Shown piece after piece: positions 37,120-44,304 of a stretch of 64,000 bases of DNA. This DNA is from Panacagrimonas sp965216845. Its GTDB lineage: Bacteria > Pseudomonadota > Gammaproteobacteria > Nevskiales > Nevskiaceae. Both the position numbers and the translations under genes were made by a program. Location of the stretch: NCBI GenBank assembly GCA_965216845.1, contig OZ244200.1, forward strand, positions 1,178,001 through 1,242,000, in the 5' to 3' direction. Within the stretch, counting starts at the first letter, position 1; each line of letters opens with the position of its first letter. Below the pieces are notes generated by a model. That model worked only from the letters and a program-made list of their open reading frames with translations, did not search any database and had not been told where the DNA came from.

Positions 37120-38163
37120 ATGCGTCTAGCGCCGGATCAATTGGCCGACGCCTTGCGGCAATCGCTGCTGCCGATTTACCTGGTGGCCGGCGAGGAGGCA
37201 CAGCTGGTGGACGAATGTCTGGATCAGCTGCGGCAAGCAGCGCGCGAACAGGGTTTTGTCGAACGCCAGGTGCTGGACGTTGAGCGCGGCTTCGACTGGA
37301 GCCTGCTGAGCGGCGCGATGCAGGCGATGTCGCTGTTCGCCTCGCGCAAGCTGGTGGAAGTGCGCATGCCCGGTGGCGCGCCCGGCAAGGAAGGCGGCAG
37401 ACTGCTGACCGAGTTGGCACAGGCGCCGAGTCCGGATGTGCTGTTGTTGGTGATCTGTGGCGAGCTGGACTATCGCCAGCAGCAATCGGCCTGGTACGGC
37501 GCACTGGAATCCGCCGGCGCGGCGGTTTACGCACGCGCCATTTCGGAAGCCCAGTGGCCGCGCTGGTTGCAGCAGCGGCTGATGGCTCAAGGCCTGGAGG
37601 TGGATCAGGACGCACTCGACCTGCTGGCGCAGCGTACCGCCGGCAATGCCATGGCGGCGACGCAGGACATCGCCAAGCTGAAGCTGTTGTTTGCCGGTGA
37701 GGCGATTGGCGTGGAGCAAATGCGCGCTTCGGTGGCCGACAGCGCCCGCTTTGATGTATTCGACATGACCGACAAAATGCTGCAAGGCGATACCGTCGGC
37801 GCCCTGCGCTGCCTGCAGGTGATCCGTGCCGAGGGCGTGGAGCCGGTGGAATTGCTGGGCGCCATCAGCTGGACGCTGCGCCAGCTTGCCAAGGCCCTGG
37901 ACGCCTTTGCACGCAGCGGCGATCCACAATCCGCCTGCTCCGCCGCGCGGATTCCGCGCTTTCGCAACCGCACGTTCAGCAGCGCCCTGCCGCGCATGCG
38001 TTCGACGCAGGCTTATGGCTGGTTGCGTCAATGCGCGCAGATCGATCGCTTGTCCAAATCAACTGGCGGCAAGGAGCAGGCCTGGGAAGAGTTGCTAACA
38101 TTGACTGCCGCGGTCGCCGGTCACCGCGTCTTGCGGCCCACGACCACCTCTATTGCACGATGA
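37120..38163 (+). CDS. holA: DNA polymerase III delta subunit
   Basis: The 347-residue clamp-loader subunit has the N-terminal LPIYLVAGEEAQLVDECLDQL region typical of HolA. SRKLVEVRMP and the C-terminal RALVQ-type region LLGAISWTLRQLAKALDA follow. It opens the beta clamp during loading. In many gammaproteobacteria lptE precedes holA and nadD follows it; here an SDR gene precedes and proA follows. The stop overlaps the proA ATG (ATGA). Confidence 0.92.
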   Translation: MRLAPDQLADALRQSLLPIYLVAGEEAQLVDECLDQLRQAAREQGFVERQVLDVERGFDWSLLSGAMQAMSLFASRKLVEVRMPGGAPGKEGGRLLTELAQAPSPDVLLLVICGELDYRQQQSAWYGALESAGAAVYARAISEAQWPRWLQQRLMAQGLEVDQDALDLLAQRTAGNAMAATQDIAKLKLLFAGEAIGVEQMRASVADSARFDVFDMTDKMLQGDTVGALRCLQVIRAEGVEPVELLGAISWTLRQLAKALDAFARSGDPQSACSAARIPRFRNRTFSSALPRMRSTQAYGWLRQCAQIDRLSKSTGGKEQAWEELLTLTAAVAGHRVLRPTTTSIAR

Positions 38164-39449
38164 ACTCCAGCGCCGCCAGTCAACAGATTTCCCAGGACGA
38201 GATTACCGCCTACATGGACCGGCGTGGCGCGCGCGCGCGCCAGGCGAGCCAGGCGCTGGCGTGTGCATCGACCGGGGTGAAAAACGCCTGTCTGTTCGCC
38301 CTGGCCGAGGCCATCTTGTCGGAAACAGAGTCACTGCTGGCCGCCAACGCCGAAGATCTGCGCGCCGGCCAAAAGGCGAACCTGGAGCCGGCGCTTCTGG
38401 ATCGGCTGGAACTGAATCAGGACCGCATCGAGGCCATGGCCGACGGCGTGCGTCAGGTCGCCAACCTGCCCGATCCGGTGGGTGAAATCCAAGGCATGCG
38501 TCCGCGGCCTTCCGGCATTCAGGTGGGACGCATGCGGGTGCCCCTGGGCGTGGTCGGAATCATTTACGAGTCACGCCCCAACGTCACCGCGGATGCCGCC
38601 AGCCTGTGTCTGAAGTCCGGCAATGCCGCCATCCTGCGTGGCGGGTCCGAAGCGCTGAAATCGAATCTGGCCATCGCCGCCTGCATCGAGCGCGCCTTGC
38701 GCAGCGCCGGCCTGCCGACCGACGCGGTGCAGGTGCTGGACATCACCGATCGCCGCACCGTCGGCGCACTGGTGGCGATGCCCGAACACGTGGACGTGAT
38801 CATCCCGCGCGGCGGCAAGGGGCTGGTGTCTGCGGTCAGTCAGGCGGCCAGCGTACCGGTGATCAAGCATCTGGACGGTGTCTGTCATGTGTACATCGAC
38901 GCCGATGCGGATGCCGAAAAAGCCATTGCCATCGCGGTCAACGCCAAGACCCAGCGCTACGGCACCTGCAACACCATGGAAACCCTGCTGGTGGACGCCG
39001 CCGTCGCCGAGGCCCTGTTGCCGCAACTGGCGCAAATTTACACCGAGGCCGGCGTGGCGTTGCGCGGCTGCGCGCAGGTTGCAAGCATTCTGGACAACAT
39101 CCAGCCGGCGACCGAAGAGGACTGGCATGCCGAGTACCTGGCGCCCATTCTTGCCGTGCGGGTGGTCCAGGACCTGGATGAAGCCATGCGCCATATCCGC
39201 CAATACGGCTCCGGGCACACCGACAGCATCGTCACCGAGAATTTTTCCAGGGCGAACCGCTTCCTGCGGGAAGTGGATTCCAGCTCGGTGATGGTCAACG
39301 CATCCACCCGGTTCGCCGACGGTTACGAATACGGTCTGGGCGCGGAGATTGGCATCAGCACCGACAAGTTTCACGCCCGTGGCCCGGTGGGGCTGGAAGG
39401 GCTGACTTCACAGAAATGGGTGGTGCTGGGTGACGGAAATATCCGTTGA
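38160..39449 (+). CDS. proA: Gamma-glutamyl phosphate reductase
   Basis: The 429-residue enzyme makes glutamate-5-semialdehyde for proline synthesis. The conserved GVVGIIYESRPNVTADAA region, LKSGNAAILRGGSEA, the catalytic Cys in TQRYGTCNTME, and FADGYEYGLGAEIGISTDK are intact. It is coupled to holA by ATGA overlap and followed after 12 bp by nadD. The ORF could extend upstream into holA, but homology starts at 38160. Confidence 0.97.
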   Translation: MNSSAASQQISQDEITAYMDRRGARARQASQALACASTGVKNACLFALAEAILSETESLLAANAEDLRAGQKANLEPALLDRLELNQDRIEAMADGVRQVANLPDPVGEIQGMRPRPSGIQVGRMRVPLGVVGIIYESRPNVTADAASLCLKSGNAAILRGGSEALKSNLAIAACIERALRSAGLPTDAVQVLDITDRRTVGALVAMPEHVDVIIPRGGKGLVSAVSQAASVPVIKHLDGVCHVYIDADADAEKAIAIAVNAKTQRYGTCNTMETLLVDAAVAEALLPQLAQIYTEAGVALRGCAQVASILDNIQPATEEDWHAEYLAPILAVRVVQDLDEAMRHIRQYGSGHTDSIVTENFSRANRFLREVDSSSVMVNASTRFADGYEYGLGAEIGISTDKFHARGPVGLEGLTSQKWVVLGDGNIR

Positions 39450-39461
39450 CCGCGCCTGTTC

Positions 39462-40148
39462 GTGAGCGCTGACATCCGTCGGTCGAAACTCAGCATCGGC
39501 GTTTTCGGCGGCACGTTCGCGCCCATTCACAACGGCCATCTGCGACTGGCGATCGAATTGCGCGAACGCCTTGAACTGGACAGCGTGCGCCTGATTCCAA
39601 GCGGCACCCCGCCGCATCGCGCGGCGCCGCGAATCTCGCCGCAGAAGCGGCTGCAATGGGTGCGCCTGGCGGTGGGCAATGAAACGGGCCTGGTGGTGGA
39701 TGATCGCGAGGTCCGCCGCGATGGTCCGTCCTACACCCATGACACGCTGGCCGAGCTGCGCGCCGAATTTCCCGATGCCAGCATCGTCCTGCTGCTGGGT
39801 GACGACGCTGCCAATCATTTTCACGAGTGGGTTCGCTGGAAAGACATCATCAAACTGGCGCATCTGGTGTTCGTCGAACGGCCCTATGAACCGCCGGCAC
39901 CGGCACCGGAACTCTTGGCGCAGCTGCGCGGACGGCGCGTGTTCGACATCGAAGCCTTGCACGCCGAACCGGCCGGGTGTTACATGACCGCCAGCGTGCC
40001 GCCGCTGGCCATTTCTTCGACCCGCGTGCGCGGCTTGCTCAAAGCCGGGCGCTCCGTATTGGGGTTGATGCCCGACGCGGTTTTTTCTTCTTTTTCCCAC
40101 GAGGATGTTCACCTGTTGACCGATGACGAAGACCCAGTCCGTGATTGA
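39462..40148 (+). CDS. nadD: Nicotinate-nucleotide adenylyltransferase
   Basis: The 228-residue enzyme joins nicotinate mononucleotide and ATP in NAD synthesis. GVFGGTFAPIHNGHLRLAIE contains the GxFxPxHxGH motif, and AISSTRVRGLL is the second ATP-binding motif (ISSTxxR). The start is GTG at 39462. The 3' end overlaps rsfS by 26 bp, the standard nadD-rsfS arrangement. Confidence 0.95.
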   Translation: MSADIRRSKLSIGVFGGTFAPIHNGHLRLAIELRERLELDSVRLIPSGTPPHRAAPRISPQKRLQWVRLAVGNETGLVVDDREVRRDGPSYTHDTLAELRAEFPDASIVLLLGDDAANHFHEWVRWKDIIKLAHLVFVERPYEPPAPAPELLAQLRGRRVFDIEALHAEPAGCYMTASVPPLAISSTRVRGLLKAGRSVLGLMPDAVFSSFSHEDVHLLTDDEDPVRD

Positions 40149-40479
40149 TGTGGCGCTGCAGGCGCTGGATGACCTAAAAGCCAAGGACGTCACCGTGTTG
40201 GACGTCAAGGGGCTGACCACCATTACCGACCGCATGGTGATCTGCTCCGGCAGTTCCAGTCGGCATGTCAAGGCGCTGGCGCAAAACGTGATCGAGAAAT
40301 CCAAGGAAGCCGGTCATTCGCCGATGGGCGTTGAAGGTCTGGAAGAGGCCGAGTGGGTGCTGGTGGACCTCAACGAAGCCGTGATTCACATCATGCAAAT
40401 GCAGACCCGCGCGTTCTATCAGCTGGAAAAACTATGGGATATGCAGGCACCGGCACCGCCGGCCCATACCCGAATCTGA
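40123..40479 (+). CDS. rsfS: Ribosomal silencing factor RsfS
   Basis: The 118-residue protein shows the RsfS signature: ALDDLKAKDVTVLDVKGLT, MVICSGSSSRHVKALA and WVLVDLNEAVIHIM. It binds ribosomal protein L14 (uL14) and blocks subunit joining during starvation. The C-terminus ends in an Ala/Pro-rich extension. rlmH follows 4 bp later. Confidence 0.95.
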   Translation: MTKTQSVIDVALQALDDLKAKDVTVLDVKGLTTITDRMVICSGSSSRHVKALAQNVIEKSKEAGHSPMGVEGLEEAEWVLVDLNEAVIHIMQMQTRAFYQLEKLWDMQAPAPPAHTRI

Positions 40480-40483
40480 ACGC

Positions 40484-40954
40484 GTGCGCATTCATCTGCT
40501 CGCCGTCGGCACCCGCATGCCGCGCTGGGTGGAGGACGGCTTCGCGCACTATCAACGCCGCCTGCCGCCGGAACTGAAACTCGAGCTGGGGGAAATCCGG
40601 CTGGCGACGCGCGGCAGGAATGCGGATACCCGCCGCGCGCGTGAACAGGAAGGTGAAAAGCTGTTGGCACGCGCGCCTCGGCACGCCACCCTGATCGCGC
40701 TGGACGAGAACGGCCAAGGCTGGGATAGCGCCGGCCTGTCCAGGCGCCTGTCCGAATGGATGGCCAGCGGCCAGGATCTGGCGCTGATGGTCGGTGGGCC
40801 CGACGGTCATTCGCCCGCCGTCAAACAGGCCGCGCAGCAGCAATGGTCACTATCGCCACTGACGCTGCCGCACGCCCTAGTGCGAGTGATGGTGGCCGAG
40901 CAGATTTATCGCGCCTGGAGCTTGCTGAGCAATCATCCCTACCATCGAGCCTGA
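40484..40954 (+). CDS. rlmH: 23S rRNA pseudouridine-1915 N3-methyltransferase
   Basis: The 156-residue SPOUT enzyme has the SAM-binding knot: ALDENGQGWDSAGLSRRL, LMVGGPDGHSP, and the C-terminal YRAWSLLSNHPYHRA. It modifies helix 69 of 23S rRNA in assembled ribosomes. The start is GTG at 40484. mrdA usually follows rlmH in related genomes, but here the accessory stretch begins. Confidence 0.96.
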   Translation: MRIHLLAVGTRMPRWVEDGFAHYQRRLPPELKLELGEIRLATRGRNADTRRAREQEGEKLLARAPRHATLIALDENGQGWDSAGLSRRLSEWMASGQDLALMVGGPDGHSPAVKQAAQQQWSLSPLTLPHALVRVMVAEQIYRAWSLLSNHPYHRA

Positions 40955-41040
40955 CGCAAAGGTTTTCCCGCTGTTACGCGCACAGTAAAACCGAGCCAGC
41001 TGTGCGAGGTTGAGACGCGACTGTCGCGTCGAGGCCCGCG

Positions 41041-41059
41041 CCCTTGTGAATTATTCGGG
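41041..41059 (+). repeat. Solo copy of the 19-bp end of the MITE-like element
   Basis: CCCTTGTGAATTATTCGGG is identical to the right-hand terminal repeat of the element at 42077-42333, including two matching upstream bases. No left-hand partner was found between it and rlmH, so it is probably a relic. A strong hairpin (GACGCGAC/GTCGCGTC, 41014-41030) lies just upstream. Confidence 0.8.
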
Positions 41060-41218
41060 TTGGGCGTAACGCAGATAGCGGCGAGCAGGATGCAGCGCCG
41101 GGGAATGCTGCGTTTCCGAGAGCAGAGGCGCAACCGCTCGGGCGGCATTGGAAGGGACGCATTCGATACGGCAAGTAAACTCGACTGTTTCTTGCTCCTC
41201 CATTGGTCGATCAGAACC

Positions 41219-42076
41219 ATGAAAACCCCACGCGGCCTGCAGCCGTTGATTGAAGAAGGCGTGATTGACCGGGTGGTACGCTCGCTCAAGAGCGGGAAGG
41301 AAGCTTCCGTCTATCTGGTGGAAAGCGGATCAACCGTCCGCTGTGCCAAGGTCTACAAGCAAGCGCACCAACGGGGATTCCAGAAGCTGGCGCAATACCA
41401 GGAGGGCAGAAAAGCGCGGCGCAGCCGCGACCAGCGTGCCGGGGGACGTGGCCATTACGGTCGAAAGCAAAGCGAAGAGGCCTGGAAGAATGCTGAAGTC
41501 GACGCCCTCTATCGATTGGCGGGCGCCGGGGTGCGCGTGCCGGCGCCCGCCGGCTACTTCAGCGGCGTGTTGCTCATGGATCTGATCGTTGATGATGAGG
41601 GACTGCCCGCGCCCCGGCTCAACGAAGTGACGCTCAGTGAAGCGCTGGCGGTCGAATATCACGGCCACATGATGCGCGAGATCGTGCGCATGCTTTGCGC
41701 GGGCCTGATCCATGGCGACCTCTCGGAATTCAACGTCCTGTTGGCCGCTGACGGCCCGGTCATCATTGATCTGCCGCAGGCTGTGGAGGCCGCCAGCAAC
41801 AACAATGCGTTTGCCATGCTGGCGCGTGATGTCGAAAACGTCACCGTCTACTTCGGCCGCTTTGCGCCAGCCCTCAGGGACAGCCGGTTTGCGCTGGAAA
41901 TCTGGCACCTCTATCAGCATGCCCTGCTGCGGCCCGATACCGAATTGACGGGCCAATTCGAATCCGATGAACCCGGCGCAGATGTCGAAGCCGTGATGGC
42001 GCAGATCCAGGAGGCGCGTCGGGAGGCCGAGATTCGTCAGGCCGGCCGCGAGGCGGCTGCTGAACGCGACGACTAG
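41219..42076 (+). CDS. RIO-family serine protein kinase
   Basis: The 285-residue protein has the RIO kinase core: a flexible P-loop-like SGKEASVYLVES, the ATP-binding Lys in RCAKVYK, the catalytic loop LIHGDLSEFNVLL, and the metal-binding IIDLPQAVEAAS. RIO kinases or ATPases act in ribosome maturation in archaea and eukaryotes. Bacterial members are less studied and the substrate is unknown. The ATG at 41219 precedes the homologous region. The TAG stop is also the last three bases of a CTAG target duplication of the inserted element downstream, so the insertion left the coding sequence intact. Confidence 0.9.
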   Translation: MKTPRGLQPLIEEGVIDRVVRSLKSGKEASVYLVESGSTVRCAKVYKQAHQRGFQKLAQYQEGRKARRSRDQRAGGRGHYGRKQSEEAWKNAEVDALYRLAGAGVRVPAPAGYFSGVLLMDLIVDDEGLPAPRLNEVTLSEALAVEYHGHMMREIVRMLCAGLIHGDLSEFNVLLAADGPVIIDLPQAVEAASNNNAFAMLARDVENVTVYFGRFAPALRDSRFALEIWHLYQHALLRPDTELTGQFESDEPGADVEAVMAQIQEARREAEIRQAGREAAAERDD

Positions 42077-42333
42077 CCCGAATAATTCACGAGGGTTGCG
42101 GATGATGGCGTAGGCCGCAGTGCGATTTGGCGCCGGGTTGGAAGAAAAAGCGTAGTTTTACTACGGTTTTTCTGAAACCCAAGCCAAGCGCGCGAGGGCA
42201 AGCCAGCGCCGCAATAGCTCGCGGTGGTTGGTGACAAAATGTCACCAGCATTTTTGAGCAAAATCTTGCAATAAAGCACTTGTTTTCTGCCACATCAAAG
42301 CGCCACCGCGTGCGCCCTTGTGAATTATTCGGG
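42077..42333. mobile_element. MITE-like non-autonomous element, 257 bp, with CTAG target duplication
   Basis: The left end CCCGAATAATTCACGAGGG and the right end CCCTTGTGAATTATTCGGG are inverted repeats with one mismatch in 19 bp. The flanks read CTAG on both sides (42073-42076 and 42334-42337), a 4-bp target-site duplication. No transposase ORF fits inside. It contains two hairpins (42143-42173 and 42229-42247). The family is not certain. Terminal repeats of this length with a 4-bp duplication are compatible with several insertion-sequence families. Confidence 0.85.
42143..42173. terminator. Bidirectional terminator-like hairpin inside the MITE-like element
   Basis: AGAAAAAGCGTAG pairs with CTACGGTTTTTCT, leaving one mismatch and a TTTTA loop. 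The A-tract and T-tract on the two sides would allow termination in both directions. For the RIO kinase gene, ending at 42076, it could be the functional terminator. Confidence 0.65.
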
Positions 42334-42544
42334 CTAGCGTACCCACGCGGCGTCGATGGCCTCGAATGAAGACTCGGAACCAAACGTCGGCTAGCTCTGA
42401 TTGAGGGTGCGCACCTCGCGTTGCGGGAAAGGGGTCTTGATCGCCTTGTATGTGATGCTCCCGAGTCCGTTTGAGGAACGAGCTCGAGATGCCTTTTGGT
42501 TCTTGAATCAGTACGTTGTTGCCGTCACTGGCCTCCGGCCTTGC
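42334..42544. other. Spacer between the MITE-like element and the AraC fragment
   Basis: No supported gene was seen. A short plus-strand ORF (42401-42667) runs antisense through the AraC fragment and has no recognisable similarity. Confidence 0.4.
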
Positions 42545-42763
42545 TCAGATCCGTTCGCCCCGCTGGATCGATTCGCGCACTGCGCCAGGCGACTTTCCGA
42601 ACCAGCGCTGGCAAGAACGATTGAGCGCGCTCTGGTTGCCGTAGCCCAGCAGGCCGACGATTTGTGACAGTCGCATCTCGGATTGCGACAGGTGTTCGAT
42701 GGCGAGCTTTCGGCGTTCGGCATCCACGATGTCCGATGCACTGACCGATTCGCCGACCAGCAT
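42545..42763 (-). pseudogene. AraC-family regulator, C-terminal fragment
   Basis: Only about 70 residues are recognisable. ASDIVDAERRKLAIEHL, MRLSQIVGLLGYGNQSALNR and CQRWFGKSPGAVRE match the second half of an AraC HTH domain through to a normal stop at 42545. The N-terminal sensor domain and the first part of the DNA-binding domain are missing. Similarity stops at about 42757-42763, exactly where the phage fragment begins on the other strand. The antisense frame stays open to 43360 by chance. Confidence 0.75.
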
Positions 42764-43324
42764 GCGTCCGATCCGAAAGGCGCCATCGACAAGAGCTGGG
42801 ACTACATGCCCGGCGGTACGGTGACCGCCGACATCCGGGCGGCCGTTGCCGAGAAGCTCTCCGCGAGGCCCTACGACGTTGCGTCGCCCTTGATCGCGGC
42901 CATGAATCGCGAGGCGGTGGAAAACGGCCTCTTCGCCGCGTGGCGGACCAAGCCGGATGGTGACTGGCCGCTGGTCCGAATCCCGGATGAGGACGCCAAG
43001 GCGATCAGCGCTCAGTCCACCGTTGGCCAGCTCTCGGCCGAGACCATGCGGAAGCAGGATCGGGAACCCCCAGAGCTGACGGATGAAGAGTACGCGGCTG
43101 CTCAGGATGTGATTGACCGACGCACCGGGAAAGTGAAGGATGGCCCGCGCTCGATGATCTATATTCACGAGGCAGCCGACGGCGAGACCGGCTACGTCCT
43201 CGTTGTGAAGGCAACGGTCAGTGGCGAGGGCACGTGGGTCACCAGCTACCGTCGCCTGAGCCGCCGGGCGGCCTATCGAGATCGAGAGATTCGCCGTCTT
43301 CTTGAAAGGGGTGGAGCTGGATGA
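42764..43324 (+). pseudogene. Mu-like phage F (head morphogenesis) protein, C-terminal fragment
   Basis: About 185 residues remain, beginning near AIDKSWDYMPGGTVTADIR, which resembles the region after the Mu gpF-like domain in minor head proteins. The tail (GPRSMIYIHEAADGETGYVLVV followed by TSYRRLSRR) resembles the nuclease-like domains often attached to such proteins. The conserved gpF domain is missing, so the gene is 5'-truncated. The next gene on the strand encodes a Mu G-like protein, the normal neighbour of F. The assignment rests on sequence style and gene order. Confidence 0.6.
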
Positions 43325-43442
43325 TGGGGCCTCCCAGTCCGGTCCAACCGGAAACCCCACATGGCGCTCCCGCAGTTGCCTGCGGTGCTACGGCCGGGAG
43401 AATTTCACCGTGTCGCATCCAGCTCCGACGTCAGTGTAGACC

Positions 43443-43799
43443 ATGCGCATAGACCTGCAAGTCGACTCCGCCAAGGCCGAGGCGCTCCTCAAGCGTCTGG
43501 AACAGGCCGGCATCAATCCGCTCCCGGTCATGCTGCAGATCGGCGAGCACCTGGTAGAGACCACCAAGGAGCGGTTCCGCAGCAGTCGGGCACCGGATGG
43601 CTCTCCCTGGGCGCCCAACAAGCTGACCACCATCCAGCAGTTTGGCGCCCGTAAAGGCGCTTTCGGGACCACGCGGCGCGGTGCGCCGATTCCCTGGGGT
43701 GATATCCCGGCCCGTCCGTTTCTCGGAATCAGCGATGAGGATCGCACCGAGATCGAGTTGCTTCTGTTCGAGTTCCTGGAGGATCAAACCGGCTCTTGA
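43443..43799 (+). CDS. Mu-like phage virion morphogenesis protein (gpG / tail completion type)
   Basis: The 118-residue protein resembles the phage virion morphogenesis family (Mu gpG-like). It has an N-terminal helix pair, then VETTKERFRSSRAPDGSPWAP, with the SPDGxxWAP-type core, and IPARPFLGISDED near the end. It appears intact. It follows the F fragment, as in Mu-like genomes, but no other phage gene is present, so it is a relic. tRNA-Phe lies 69 bp downstream on the other strand. Confidence 0.8.
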   Translation: MRIDLQVDSAKAEALLKRLEQAGINPLPVMLQIGEHLVETTKERFRSSRAPDGSPWAPNKLTTIQQFGARKGAFGTTRRGAPIPWGDIPARPFLGISDEDRTEIELLLFEFLEDQTGS

Positions 43800-43867
43800 G
43801 GACTCTTCAATTCCCGGTTTATCCCATTCCATGTGTCGGGATGCACATATCCGGGCTGGCCGACTAA

Positions 43868-43943
43868 TGGTGGCCAGGGACGGAATCGAACCGCCGACAC
43901 GAGGATTTTCAATCCTCTGCTCTACCGACTGAGCTACCTGGCC
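43868..43943 (-). tRNA. tRNA-Phe (GAA)
   Basis: The minus strand gives a 76-nt cloverleaf beginning GGCCAGGTAGCTC and ending GGCCACCA with an encoded CCA. The acceptor stem is GGCCAGG/CCTGGCC. The anticodon loop TTGAAAA gives anticodon GAA. The TTCGATT T-loop is standard. It is transcribed from the strong promoter at 43995-44023. Confidence 0.97.
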
Positions 43944-43994
43944 GCAAGCTTTTTCAGCGGCGAGTTAAGTCCTGCAGCCGCAAGCAAGTCGCGC

Positions 43995-44023
43995 ATTAAA
44001 GCGGCGAGCGCTGCCGGTGTCAA
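43995..44023 (-). promoter_or_regulatory. Promoter of tRNA-Phe
   Basis: On the minus strand TTGACA (44018-44023) and TTTAAT (43995-44000) are separated by exactly 17 bp, a near-ideal sigma70 promoter about 50 bp upstream of the tRNA. The yggX stop codon TGA (44020-44022) is contained in the -35 box. Confidence 0.85.
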
Positions 44024-44304
44024 GATTCCAGCGCGTTTTTTGGCGGGGTATAGCCTGTTTGCGCCAGCTCTCCGCCGCCGAAGAAATATTTTTCCATCTC
44101 TTCGGCGAGGAATTTGCGCGCGGAGGCGTCCGCCAGTGAGAGTTGATATTCGTTGATCAGGCGGGTTTGGTGCATCAGCCATTCCTGCCAGGCCTGCTTG
44201 GAAACGTTGTCGAATACACGTTGCCCGATCTCGCCGGGGTAGGGTGGCCGGCTCAGCCCTTCGGCTTCACGGTCTAGCTTGATGCAGTGAACGGTTCGTG
44301 ACAT
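44020..44304 (-). CDS. yggX: Fe(2+)-trafficking / oxidative damage protection protein YggX
   Basis: The 94-residue protein has the YggX signature: TVHCIKLDREAEGL, with the redox-relevant Cys, PGEIGQRVFDNVSKQAWQEW and MEKYFFGG. It protects Fe-S proteins during oxidative stress. The ATG at 44304 is chosen by homology. It overlaps the 3' end of mutY by 31 bp, and the asmA-mutY-yggX order is the common one in related bacteria. Confidence 0.95.
   Translation of the reverse strand: MSRTVHCIKLDREAEGLSRPPYPGEIGQRVFDNVSKQAWQEWLMHQTRLINEYQLSLADASARKFLAEEMEKYFFGGGELAQTGYTPPKNALES

Noticed and set aside
42334..42800. Duplicated tRNA-Phe 3' end as an attachment site for an integrative element
   Set aside because: No copy of the TTCGATTCCGTC...GGCCACCA segment was found at the far side of the accessory stretch.
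42545..43360. 271-codon minus-strand ORF as one AraC gene
   Set aside because: Only its last ~70 residues look like AraC. The rest is antisense to the phage F fragment.
43311..43439. Small ORF between the F fragment and G (about 42 residues, with a CLRC pair)
   Set aside because: It has no recognised homologue and no clear ribosome-binding site; alternative frames are equally open.
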